Assembly: GCA_964611645.1 (NCBI GenBank)
Contig: CAZTAO010000013.1
Coordinates: 1 to 64,000, forward strand
Direction: 5' to 3'
Length of the DNA: 64,000 bases
Source: CAZTAO01 sp964611645
GTDB taxonomy: Bacteria > Armatimonadota > UBA5829
Part shown: one piece after another, positions 44,042 to 52,665 of the stretch
How the letters are laid out: every line of letters starts with the position of its first letter
How positions within the stretch are numbered: the first letter of the stretch is position 1
Translations under genes and position numbers: made by a program
Notes under the pieces: model-generated
Databases searched by the model: none
What the model was told of the DNA's origin: nothing
Seen by the model: only the letters and a program-made list of their open reading frames with translations

Positions 44042-46360
44042 CTACCTATTCCTGGCCCGAAGCATCACGTCAAGAATGTTGGAAAAGTCATCGGTCCAGG
44101 TTCTCATGCCGGGTATGGTCTTGGCGGGTTTCCAGTCCTTGTTCTGGTTCAGGATACCGAAGTCCCGCTGGTCGCGCGCCAGCGCCACCCACCTGGACTG
44201 CGCGACGCCCTTGGTAACGTTGGATTGTGCGACCGACATGTCAGTCCGATATATGCACTTCAGGTCGAGGCTCTCGGCTATCCCCGCCACCACCGGCCGC
44301 AGGTCCATAAAGCGGTTGCTGATATGGACAGCTATCACCCCACCGTCTTTCAGTTTGGTCTCGTAGATGGCCATAGCTTGGGTAGTAAGCAGGTGCACCG
44401 GGATCGAGTCGCTGCTGAATGCATCGAGGACGATGAGGTCGAAGATCTTGTCCGCAGCCTGAGCGATTTTCAAGCGACCGTCACCGAGCACCGTCTGCAC
44501 CATCGCCCCACGCGACTGCGCGTCCGAGATATAGCTGAAATAGTTGGCATCTTCGGCGACCCTCACTACATTCGGGTCGATCTCATAGAAGGTCATGGAG
44601 TCGGACGGGCGCGCGTAGCTGGCAATCGTCCCTGCTCCAAGGCCGATCGCCCCAACCGCGATCTTCGGCGCCCTCTTCTGTTCCATCTCAAACACCTGGC
44701 CAATGGGGCCGCCTCGGGAGTAGTATGTCAGGGGGACGTCGCGTTCCCCGGCGTTGCGCCACTGGATTCCGTGGACGGTTGTGCCGTGCATCAGAATGTG
44801 CGCGTTGCGAATTGGGTCGCGTGCTATGCGGATTATGCCGAAGAAGTCTCTGGCTGAGAAGATTGTCTGCTGGCGCGCGCCTGGGGAAACACTAATCGCG
44901 AGAAGTATCCCAGCCAGGCCCAGCCCGAACCTCAGCGGCCTGCCCGAGAATGCAAAGCATACAGCCGCGACCAGCGCCAACAGGCCCACGTCCAACAGCG
45001 AAGCCAGACTGTTGCTCTTGGGATGGGTGATTGTGTTGAGCGCATAGACAACAACCCCGGCAACAATCGCGAGACCGACAGCGAAGACAACATCTGTAGC
45101 CCACAACCTCGCCTCGGCAGGCTTGGTCGCAGGCTTGTCCCCCCGGGTCACGAGGAACAGGTAGCACGCCAGGGCCAACGCTATCGGGTACTCCGCGACG
45201 GTCCGGAACACAAGAGGGGCCACAATCGCGTTGAACACCCCGCCCAATGCGCCTCCGACGCTCATAAGCAGATAGAACTCCGTGAGGCGCTTCGCGTGGG
45301 GCCTGTCGACAGCCAGAGCGCCGTGGCAGGCCATCGCCGCCGTGAAGAATGTGAACAAGTGCAGAATAGGCGCATACGGCAAGGGCACCTGAGTGCGGTT
45401 GAGGACCACCATCTGAATCAGCACAGCAGGTGCCAGAATCCGCACTGGCCACCCTTGAGAAAGCAACTTGCTCCGGCTGAACACGAAGATGAAAGACAGC
45501 AGATACAGCGTCAGCGGCAGCACCCACAACAGCGGAATCGCCGCGATGTCCGTGGTGATGTAGGTAGTCACGCCCAGCAGCAGGCTGGATGGCACAAATG
45601 AGAGTGCGATCCACCTGATCCGCCTCGCGGTCGTGATCTGCTCAGCGTCCGAGTACAGCGCCGACTCCTCGACCGGCGGCAGCGGGACGTCGCTCGCATC
45701 GGGCTGGTTATGTTTCGGGATTTCCGCTTCGCTCACCGTGCGGGGCGCGCTGCGATATGCCCAGCCGGCGCAAATGAGGGTGAGCGCGACCAGAACCATG
45801 TACCCATAGGTCCATAAGTGGCTTTGCTCCGCCAGGGTAAAATTGGGTTCAAACACCACAATATAGCCCAGAAGACCAACTATGCTGCCGGCGTTACTGG
45901 CGGCGTAGAGGAAGTAGGGGTCCATGGCCGAATGGTGCCCGCTTTCGGAGAACCATTTCTGGATCATCGTCGCGCCCGTGGAAACTACAAAGAACGGCGC
46001 TCCCACGAACACCGTCAGCACCAAGAGCAGCCACGGGATAGGGTTAGGTGAGCTTGGGGGAGACCAGCCTGCAGCTATGTGAACCGGCAGCAGTGACAGG
46101 GGAATCAGCACAAGAATGGCGTGCACGGGAATCTGCAGGTTGAGCTTGAGCTTAGATGTTGAGAAGTGGGTGTAGGCATATCCTGCCAGCAAGGCGGCCT
46201 GGAAGAAGAGCATGCAGGTGTTCCACACAGCGGGAGTGCCGCCCAGCATCGGCAGCACCATCTTGGCAAACATCGGCTCAACCAGAAACAGCAGCGTGGA
46301 GCCCACGAAAATGGTCAGCGAGAACAAGAATACCACTACCAGGTTCCCCTTGTCAGTCAC
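44042..46360 (-). CDS. Fused multi-pass membrane / spermidine synthase-like protein
   Basis: The 772-residue product has about a dozen hydrophobic segments in its first 510 residues (for example LVVVFLFSLTIFVGSTLLFL and YMVLVALTLICAGWAY) and a C-terminal methyltransferase-like domain. That domain shows AIGLGAGT near residue 572, FYEIDP near 594, GDGR and VLDAFSSDSIP near 645, the layout of the spermidine synthase fold. Membrane-fused proteins of this kind are widespread but mostly uncharacterised, so polyamine synthesis is not implied. The start is GTG with a weak ribosome site. A hydrophilic loop (EAEIPKHNQ, about residues 212-220) is encoded over a 15-base match to repeat family E. Confidence 0.82.
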   Translation of the reverse strand: MTDKGNLVVVFLFSLTIFVGSTLLFLVEPMFAKMVLPMLGGTPAVWNTCMLFFQAALLAGYAYTHFSTSKLKLNLQIPVHAILVLIPLSLLPVHIAAGWSPPSSPNPIPWLLLVLTVFVGAPFFVVSTGATMIQKWFSESGHHSAMDPYFLYAASNAGSIVGLLGYIVVFEPNFTLAEQSHLWTYGYMVLVALTLICAGWAYRSAPRTVSEAEIPKHNQPDASDVPLPPVEESALYSDAEQITTARRIRWIALSFVPSSLLLGVTTYITTDIAAIPLLWVLPLTLYLLSFIFVFSRSKLLSQGWPVRILAPAVLIQMVVLNRTQVPLPYAPILHLFTFFTAAMACHGALAVDRPHAKRLTEFYLLMSVGGALGGVFNAIVAPLVFRTVAEYPIALALACYLFLVTRGDKPATKPAEARLWATDVVFAVGLAIVAGVVVYALNTITHPKSNSLASLLDVGLLALVAAVCFAFSGRPLRFGLGLAGILLAISVSPGARQQTIFSARDFFGIIRIARDPIRNAHILMHGTTVHGIQWRNAGERDVPLTYYSRGGPIGQVFEMEQKRAPKIAVGAIGLGAGTIASYARPSDSMTFYEIDPNVVRVAEDANYFSYISDAQSRGAMVQTVLGDGRLKIAQAADKIFDLIVLDAFSSDSIPVHLLTTQAMAIYETKLKDGGVIAVHISNRFMDLRPVVAGIAESLDLKCIYRTDMSVAQSNVTKGVAQSRWVALARDQRDFGILNQNKDWKPAKTIPGMRTWTDDFSNILDVMLRARNR
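45712..45726. repeat. Partial family E repeat inside a coding loop
   Basis: GTTTCGGGATTTCCG matches the first 15 bases of the arms at 12758 and 31987. I see no mirrored arm nearby, so it is at most half an element. Confidence 0.4.
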
Positions 46361-46483
46361 ATTCGGCGCAGATCACACGGACTGCTTAGGCGTGGAGGAG
46401 GATAGAACCTTCTTGGGGTGGTCGACATTCGAACGCCTGCATCGCGCGAGCCATCCTCCCTCCACCATCATACCATCCAATCA

Positions 46484-46514
46484 GAAGCAAATTCCTCGTC
46501 GTTCCTTGGGATGA
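46484..46514. repeat. Partial family B repeat
   Basis: AATTCCTCGTCGTTCCTTGG resembles the right arm of family B elements; the left arm is missing. It lies in the divergent gap 46360-46627. Confidence 0.5.
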
Positions 46515-46570
46515 TTACCAACAGTCAACCCACAATTGTCAAACCATTCACAACCAACTGTCGTGAAACC

Positions 46571-46601
46571 TTGCTGGAGTTCGTCTAATCCGTATGATTA
46601 G
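46571..46601 (+). promoter_or_regulatory. Possible promoter with overlapping palindrome
   Basis: TTGCTG and TATGAT are separated by 16 bases. CTAATC-CGTAT-GATTAG (46585-46601) is a perfect inverted repeat over the -10 region and could be an operator. The start codon follows 26 bases later. Confidence 0.35.
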
Positions 46602-46626
46602 ATATTTCTGGCGGGAGGCGAATACT

Positions 46627-48189
46627 GTGAGACGAGCATTGCTGGGATTGGTTATGGTGGGAGTGATAGGTCTGGCGGCGGGGGCCGCCGCTCTGGCCGA
46701 GGAGAAAGACAACGCGTATCTGTGGAAGTCGAAGGTGACTTCGGTGACTGTATTCAAGAACGGACTGGGATTCTTTCTGAGGCAGGGAGATGTGGCGTTG
46801 AGGGAAGGTTGGTGCGTGTCCGATGCGGTGCCGCCCGCGGCTTTCGGGACGTTGGCCATATTCTCGCACAAGGCGGATGAGACTGTGGATGTGGTCGGCT
46901 CAGGGCCGGGGGAAGTGGTGGAGTTCGACGGCAAGGATGCCTCCAAAGACCCCGCAGCCAAGCGGTCGCGGCTGGAAAGCTGCAAGTTCCTTGCCGTGCA
47001 GTTGACCTACACCCGCCAGGGCAAGGACCTCACCAGCGCGGGCAAGCTGGTATCGGTCGGGCCGGAGTATGTGGTGCTGGATACGGACGCTGGGAGCGCC
47101 GCCGTGCCACTGGCGGGGATCAAGAAACTGCAGGTGTTGGAGAACCCGCTCCGGGTGCACGTGGCATCGGACAGTGGAAAGGTTCCGGTCAATACAACAA
47201 TCGGCATGGCCTACCTGCGCAAAGGGGTTACCTGGATACCGGAGTACACCCTGAAGCTCATCGACGATGATGATGCCGAGCTTACCCTTCGCGGGACGCT
47301 GGTGAATGAGGCCGAGGACCTGGTGCATTGTGACGTAAACTTCGTGGTTGGAGTGCCGAATTTCCTCCACACCGAGTACCTTGCGCCCATCGCGGTCGGC
47401 CAGATCATTCGGACCATCGGGGCTGCGGTCGCGCCGTCCCAGGTGATGTCGCAGATATCCAACCGCGCGGCAATTGCCCAGGACAACCGGACGAACTCTC
47501 CCGGGATAGTGGATATACCCGCGGCGGCGGGCGGCAGAGAGATCAGCGAGTCGGTCGGCAACCTGCCGCAGTGGGAGGGGACCGGCGCCACCGACTACAC
47601 CGTCTATACCCGCAAGGACCTTACAGTACGGCGCGGGGAGAAGATGATCGTGACGCTGTTTGTGAAGCGGATCAAGTACGGCCACACCTATCGCTGGACC
47701 CCGCCCGATGAGGTGAAGCATTTCCTGGTGCTGCACAACGAGTCCGACAGCGCCTGGACAACCGGCCCGTGCCTGGCAATCAGCGGGGAGAATGCGCTCA
47801 GCGAAGACCTTCTGAAGTATGTGCCCAAGGGCGGCAAGGGCGAGTTCCCGGTCACCACGGCGATCAACATAACCCATGAGCAGAAGGAGACCGAAGTTGA
47901 CCGCAAGCTCAAGGACTACTCACCGTCGCCCAACGCGTACATGGACCTGGTAACGGTGAGCGGGGAACTCAAGCTCATCAACTATGGCAATGAACCGGCG
48001 GAGATGACGGTGGACTTTGGAGTCAGGGGCAAGCCTGTGAGCGTGTCGGACGATGGCAACATCCAGCTCGACACAGAGAACCTCAGGCTCCTGGAGCGCA
48101 AAGCCGCGATCCAGTGGAAAATCAAGGTCCCAGCGGGAGATACAAAGGTTCTGACTTACAAGTACGAGCGGTACGTGCCATCGAGTTAG
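46627..48189 (+). CDS. Exported DUF4139-like protein
   Basis: The 520-residue product has a signal peptide (RRALLGLVMVGVIGLAAGAAALAEE). The body is beta-rich and includes VTSVTVFKNGLGFFLRQGDV at the start and WIPEYTLKLIDDDDAELTLR with a following VNEAEDL segment, as in the DUF4139/mucoidy-inhibitor-like family. A typical C-terminal end (RLLERKAAIQWKIKVPAGDT) supports this. GTG 46627 has GGGAGG nine bases upstream; an ATG at 46594 would add residues before the leader and falls on the promoter. Function unknown; likely an envelope protein. Confidence 0.6.
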   Translation: MRRALLGLVMVGVIGLAAGAAALAEEKDNAYLWKSKVTSVTVFKNGLGFFLRQGDVALREGWCVSDAVPPAAFGTLAIFSHKADETVDVVGSGPGEVVEFDGKDASKDPAAKRSRLESCKFLAVQLTYTRQGKDLTSAGKLVSVGPEYVVLDTDAGSAAVPLAGIKKLQVLENPLRVHVASDSGKVPVNTTIGMAYLRKGVTWIPEYTLKLIDDDDAELTLRGTLVNEAEDLVHCDVNFVVGVPNFLHTEYLAPIAVGQIIRTIGAAVAPSQVMSQISNRAAIAQDNRTNSPGIVDIPAAAGGREISESVGNLPQWEGTGATDYTVYTRKDLTVRRGEKMIVTLFVKRIKYGHTYRWTPPDEVKHFLVLHNESDSAWTTGPCLAISGENALSEDLLKYVPKGGKGEFPVTTAINITHEQKETEVDRKLKDYSPSPNAYMDLVTVSGELKLINYGNEPAEMTVDFGVRGKPVSVSDDGNIQLDTENLRLLERKAAIQWKIKVPAGDTKVLTYKYERYVPSS

Positions 48190-48242
48190 CCTATAGCCAA
48201 TGTCTGATAGGATGTAGCAGATAGAAAGGACAAACACAGACG

Positions 48243-48283
48243 CATCCCATCCCTCCGGGTACCTTGCCTGGAAGGATGGGATG
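48243..48283. terminator. Bidirectional terminator-like hairpin
   Basis: CATCCCATCC pairs with GGATGGGATG between two convergent genes. No long T-run is present on either side, so it may work in a different way from a classic intrinsic terminator. Confidence 0.5.
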
Positions 48284-48364
48284 GTCTGATGTTAGTCCGC
48301 CGCAGTCAACGCCGGCGGCTGCGACGCTTGAGCCGTCTGCCCTCCGACTCTCCAAGCATCAAAC

Positions 48365-51300
48365 CTAAGAAGCCTTCGTTCCCGTCACCGCCACCAGTAT
48401 CGGTACCGCGCCGTCGCCTTTGGATATGAAGTCTATACTGGCGATCTCCAGCTCGGGGTTGGGGTTGTTCCATTGGTATTGCCAGAGACCTATGTTGTTT
48501 CCCGCTGCGTTTCTGGTTACAAGAGCGGGTTGAGCCTGGGGGAGTTGACTGGGGTTGTACCAGTCTCCTATGTTGGAACCGTCCACCAGTGGAATCTCGA
48601 TGCTGGAGGCGTCCTGGTAGTTGATCCTGTATCGGCCTATCGTCTGGTTGGTGTTGCCCCAGGCTGTGGCGTGGAGGAAATAGAGGCGGCTGAGCTTTGC
48701 GCCGACCCTTATCCCCGTCACGCTTTCCGGAAAGCATGCCCGGTTGGCTCCCTTGAGCACTATGCAGCTTCTGCCGCCGTTGGCCGAAGGATCGATTATG
48801 CTGACAGGGACCCCGTTGGATGTGAGCGTGCCAACGGGCATCGCGCGGAAGTCGTTATCGCCCTGGTCGCTCCACCCACCCTGCTGGTCGGCGGCGGTCT
48901 CATCGCGGAATCCCATATTCACGTATTGCCTCAAGTCGATCATCGTCACCTGTTCGACGGAAAGCTGCTCGTCATCCCGAGAAGCTTCCCACGGGCGGAC
49001 GGTATCAGCAGGCTTGCCCGACAACACATAGTCCAAGAGGTTCCGCAGGTAGGTAGTCGCCGCGCTGTCTTTGTTCCAGAGTGGCGTCGCGCACGGCTGG
49101 CTCAGCAGGATTCTGCCTTTGCCATAAGACCCCTCGGAGATGGCGTTGTACACCCCGGCGCTGCCCAGGGTTGGAGGCCGGGCGGCGATGGCGTTCTTGT
49201 TGAACGGGGCCAGGGCGTGCCGGATGGACTGGCCGTAGTCCGAGCCATCCCAAACATCGAACTGCTTCTGGGTCAGGCCCTCGAATACCGGGTGCTGCGG
49301 CAGGACGAGATCTGTGAGGGTGTTGGGTATGTTGGCTGTCGTCTGCCCGAACCACGCCGCGCCCGGGTAATCCTGCTCCAGGGACACAAGAAGCCCCCCG
49401 TCAGAGACCCACTTCATCACAGTCTGCCTGTTAGCCGGCTGCTCCAACAGGGAGTGCTTTGCGCTTGCGGCAGGGATCAGCAGTAGCTCGTAGTCAGACA
49501 GATTGGCCAAATCCGTGAGCGTGTCGGCCTTGACGCCAAGGCCCGACAGAATCCCCGGCAGGACCGATCCCAAGCTGTCCTCGGGCTTGAGGATCGCCGC
49601 CTTGCGGGTCTGCTTTATCGAGGCGGTGACGATACCCGCGTCTTGAACGAAAACGTCGTAGAAGTTGCGGCTGACCTCGGCACTCCCCTTGGAGAGAACC
49701 ATCCGAAGCTGGTACTCGCCGGGCTTGGTGTCTTTCGGGAACGCCACTTGAATATACCGGTCCAGCTTCTCCCAGGCCGCGAGCTTGCCAATGGCTTCTC
49801 TGCCTATCTCTCGCTGCTGCCCGCTCTTGTCCACCAGTATCAGCCGAAGCTGCAGGTTGGACCAGTTCTGGTTTCGGCTATTGACTATGAACAACTCCTG
49901 TGAATAGCTCCTGCCTGCGAAGACGTTGCGGATGGTGGCGCCATTGCCGTCGCGATGGCGCAGGCCGCAGTATGTCGGCTGGTTCCAGAGGGTCGCCGCG
50001 TCTAGCCCGGGATTCAGGAACCACGGCGCAAAGCCCTGGAATGTATCGGTGTACCGGATGACCTCAAGTATGCGCTTGCCCACGGTCTGCATGGCGTATG
50101 TGGTCCCGCGATTGGGGTCGACAGCAGCCGCGAGGCCCAGTGAGCCTGCCCAGGCTATACTGTTGGGTTGACCCCAATTGGTGGGTCTGGCGGCGTAGGA
50201 GGCATATGCGTCCACATCTCCGGGCCTGAAGTTGGAATCGCTCTGTCCGCCCCACGAATACCCGACGCACTCCCACACGATCAAGGGCAGTTGCAGCTTG
50301 CCGCCAACGCCGTAGGTGGCGGTATCGGTCTTGAGGACGTTCTTCAGCTTGTCCTCCAAGCGGGTCCATTCTTCACTGATGCCGATATATGTGTGGAGGT
50401 CGAGGACGTCGGTGGTAAGCTTCTCGCGCCCATAGTCCGCTGCGCCGCCGGAGAAGCTGCTCACGGGCCGCCCACTGATGTCCAGCTTTCGGACCAACTC
50501 AACCTGCTTGTTGAGGTTCTCATACACCAGCGGATGCTCTCCGAAGTAGACCTCGTTGCCGCAAGACCACATCACCGCCGAGGCATGGTTGTAGTCCCGG
50601 TAGACCCACTCCTTCACTTCCTGCAGGTTGTTCTTCTCGAACTGGTCTTTGTCCAGAGTGTTGCTGAAAGCCCAGCCCCACTCGTCGAAGACCATCAGCC
50701 CGACCTCATCCGCCACATCCAGCACCAGCGGCAGGATGGGCATGTGAGGTGTGCGGATGATCACATATCCCCGCTCCTTGAACCCCAGAAGGGTCTTGGC
50801 AATCTGCTTCTTGAGTTCAGCCTGATCTCCGACTACCCCGCTGTAACCCACCGAAGCCAGGTTCTCCCCAAAGAGATAGATGCGCTTACCGTTCAGGAAG
50901 AAATTGGGCCCGACCGCCTTGAACTCTCGGAACCCGAACCTCTCGGAATGGGAAGAGACAACCCGCTTGCCCTCGGATATCGCGAGAACAGCGTAGTAAA
51001 GATAGGGGTCCTCCAGCGACCAGAGCTTGGGGTTCTTGAGCTTGACCTCGATGGTACCCTGGTTCTCACCGGGGGCAAGGGTGGCCAGGTGGCTGCCGGT
51101 TTCGCCTGTGGTCTGAGCACGGCTTTTCTCGACTGCCGGGCAAACCAGGGCAACGAGGTCCACCTTGCGTTCGCTGTCCGTGGCATTCACAATAACGTAG
51201 TCAATGCGGATGCTGGACTTGGATAACTGAGGCGTGACCAGCGCGCGGCTGACGTAGACACTTGGCACATACCGCATATAGGCATTCTGCCAGATGCCGC

Positions 51301-52489
51301 CCTTGTAGTTGTCAATGCTCCACTGCGAGCCGTAGACGTGGGTAACAGGCTTGATGGGGCCGCAGTCTGACAGCACGTGAATGGCGAGGGAGTTGGGCTG
51401 TCCGAACCGGACGAATCTGGTGACATCGAGATTCCACGGCGTGAAATCCCCGTGGTGGCTCCCGGCAAAATCCCCGTTCACATAAAGTCGGGCCTGGTAG
51501 CCGATGACCCCAAAGTGCAATATGACGCTCTTGCCCTTCTCGGATGCCGGAACATCCAGCGACCGCCGGTACCATCCGCTGACATAGGGCGAAGCCTGCT
51601 GTCGGGATTGCGGTGACCAGTCGAACCAGTTGGCCGGGACCTTGATCTGGCCCCAGGGGCTGTCATCGAAGCCCGGTTTGGCGAAGTCTACCGGCATGGA
51701 GTCGAAATCGAAGGGTTCATTGCTGTTGATGAGGCCCGAGAATTTCCAAAGGCCTTCCAGCGATTCCGTGCGGGTGAAGTCTGCGATTTTGATGGATGTC
51801 CCGTTCCTGAGCAAGACCGATAACTGATCAACAGGAACAACTCTTGGCTTGTAGGTCAGTTTCTTGACAGGTGGGTAGAAGCCCGGCGCGCCCGTTGGCT
51901 TGCTCTCAGGCACGTTCGCGGGAGCCGAGATGGCTTCGACCGCGGGGCCATATTCGGAGGCAGGCTTGCCATCCAGAGTGAGGCCCGGCACGCCTTTCGC
52001 ATCCGCGACCAGAGCATACGCAAAGCCCTGCACGTATAGGTTAGTGTCAGCCTTGGTTTCGGCGTTGTAGTAGTCGTTGATGAACGCTATCGTGGCCTGG
52101 TAGCTGCCGGGTTTGAGCTTGATGGGCGCGGACACGAAGACCTGCTTGTTCTTGCCCACTCTCCACCGGCTCACCTCCGCGCCATCGATGGACAGCGTCA
52201 TAATCGGCCAGCTTTCCCCGCCGGGTTCCACCGCAATGTCCCCCCATGCAAGGATGAGCCATTTGTATGTGCCGGCTTTGGTGAGAGTGGTCATGAGGGT
52301 CAGGTTGGAGCCGTTGTAGAAAGATGCCCGGCCCGGCACATTCTTCATGTTGCCGCCGGACGCCTGAACCCAGTCCGCGTCGCCCTGGACGTACTCGCCC
52401 GGCTTGAGAGTGGTTTCGGCGGATGCTTGACCGCACACGACGGCGATAATAAGTGAGGCTACAAAGACCAGTGCGAGAAGCTGCTTCAT
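48365..52489 (-). CDS. Very large secreted GH2-family glycosidase
   Basis: The 1374-residue product has a signal peptide (LLALVFVASLIIAVVCGQASA). Residues 26-165 look like a carbohydrate-binding beta domain (GDADWVQASG, LSIDGAEVSRWRV). The GH2 sugar-binding domain (about 240-410: LEGLWKFSG, GWYRRSLDVP), immunoglobulin-like domain (about 415-525) and TIM barrel follow. MWSCGNEVYFGE gives acid/base Glu646 and LPLIVWECVG gives nucleophile Glu740. The C-terminal 450 residues add a glutamine-amidotransferase-like domain (LLLIPAASAKHSLLEQP) and a final beta domain. It is longer than usual GH2 enzymes. GGAG precedes the ATG. Expected activity is beta-galactosidase, beta-glucuronidase or beta-mannosidase type. 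Confidence 0.88.
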   Translation of the reverse strand: MKQLLALVFVASLIIAVVCGQASAETTLKPGEYVQGDADWVQASGGNMKNVPGRASFYNGSNLTLMTTLTKAGTYKWLILAWGDIAVEPGGESWPIMTLSIDGAEVSRWRVGKNKQVFVSAPIKLKPGSYQATIAFINDYYNAETKADTNLYVQGFAYALVADAKGVPGLTLDGKPASEYGPAVEAISAPANVPESKPTGAPGFYPPVKKLTYKPRVVPVDQLSVLLRNGTSIKIADFTRTESLEGLWKFSGLINSNEPFDFDSMPVDFAKPGFDDSPWGQIKVPANWFDWSPQSRQQASPYVSGWYRRSLDVPASEKGKSVILHFGVIGYQARLYVNGDFAGSHHGDFTPWNLDVTRFVRFGQPNSLAIHVLSDCGPIKPVTHVYGSQWSIDNYKGGIWQNAYMRYVPSVYVSRALVTPQLSKSSIRIDYVIVNATDSERKVDLVALVCPAVEKSRAQTTGETGSHLATLAPGENQGTIEVKLKNPKLWSLEDPYLYYAVLAISEGKRVVSSHSERFGFREFKAVGPNFFLNGKRIYLFGENLASVGYSGVVGDQAELKKQIAKTLLGFKERGYVIIRTPHMPILPLVLDVADEVGLMVFDEWGWAFSNTLDKDQFEKNNLQEVKEWVYRDYNHASAVMWSCGNEVYFGEHPLVYENLNKQVELVRKLDISGRPVSSFSGGAADYGREKLTTDVLDLHTYIGISEEWTRLEDKLKNVLKTDTATYGVGGKLQLPLIVWECVGYSWGGQSDSNFRPGDVDAYASYAARPTNWGQPNSIAWAGSLGLAAAVDPNRGTTYAMQTVGKRILEVIRYTDTFQGFAPWFLNPGLDAATLWNQPTYCGLRHRDGNGATIRNVFAGRSYSQELFIVNSRNQNWSNLQLRLILVDKSGQQREIGREAIGKLAAWEKLDRYIQVAFPKDTKPGEYQLRMVLSKGSAEVSRNFYDVFVQDAGIVTASIKQTRKAAILKPEDSLGSVLPGILSGLGVKADTLTDLANLSDYELLLIPAASAKHSLLEQPANRQTVMKWVSDGGLLVSLEQDYPGAAWFGQTTANIPNTLTDLVLPQHPVFEGLTQKQFDVWDGSDYGQSIRHALAPFNKNAIAARPPTLGSAGVYNAISEGSYGKGRILLSQPCATPLWNKDSAATTYLRNLLDYVLSGKPADTVRPWEASRDDEQLSVEQVTMIDLRQYVNMGFRDETAADQQGGWSDQGDNDFRAMPVGTLTSNGVPVSIIDPSANGGRSCIVLKGANRACFPESVTGIRVGAKLSRLYFLHATAWGNTNQTIGRYRINYQDASSIEIPLVDGSNIGDWYNPSQLPQAQPALVTRNAAGNNIGLWQYQWNNPNPELEIASIDFISKGDGAVPILVAVTGTKAS

Positions 52490-52512
52490 TGGTTACTCCA
52501 TATCTATTACGC

Positions 52513-52665
52513 TCCCCCTCCTCGCAGGAGGGGGTTGGGGGGCGGTTCTTTTTGCCTAACAATTCTGTAGGACCTAACGCAAGAAGAACCTCTCCCTAGC
52601 CCCTTTCGCAGCCTCGCTCCGCTAGAGGCTGCTTTCGGGCAACGCCTCCCCTGCGAGGGGAGGGA
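52513..52665. repeat. Family C palindrome overlapping the end of a Gfo/Idh gene
   Basis: CCCCCTCCTCGCAGGAGGG and GGGGGCGGTTCTTTT at the left, AGAAGAACCTCTCCC in the middle and GCCTCCCCTGCGAGGGGAGG at the right. On the minus strand the right arm is translated as the end of the oxidoreductase. Confidence 0.85.

Noticed and set aside
44042..46360. A true spermidine synthase of polyamine metabolism
   Set aside because: The C-terminal domain has the fold, but it is fused to a large membrane part and no other polyamine gene is nearby; the family is mostly uncharacterised.
46900..47877. A long open frame (325 codons) on the minus strand opposite the DUF4139-like gene
   Set aside because: No recognisable motif or leader; the plus-strand frame has a signal peptide, ribosome site and promoter.
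50168..51226. A 352-codon plus-strand frame inside the GH2 gene
   Set aside because: It is antisense to the catalytic barrel with both GH2 carboxylates and has no independent support.
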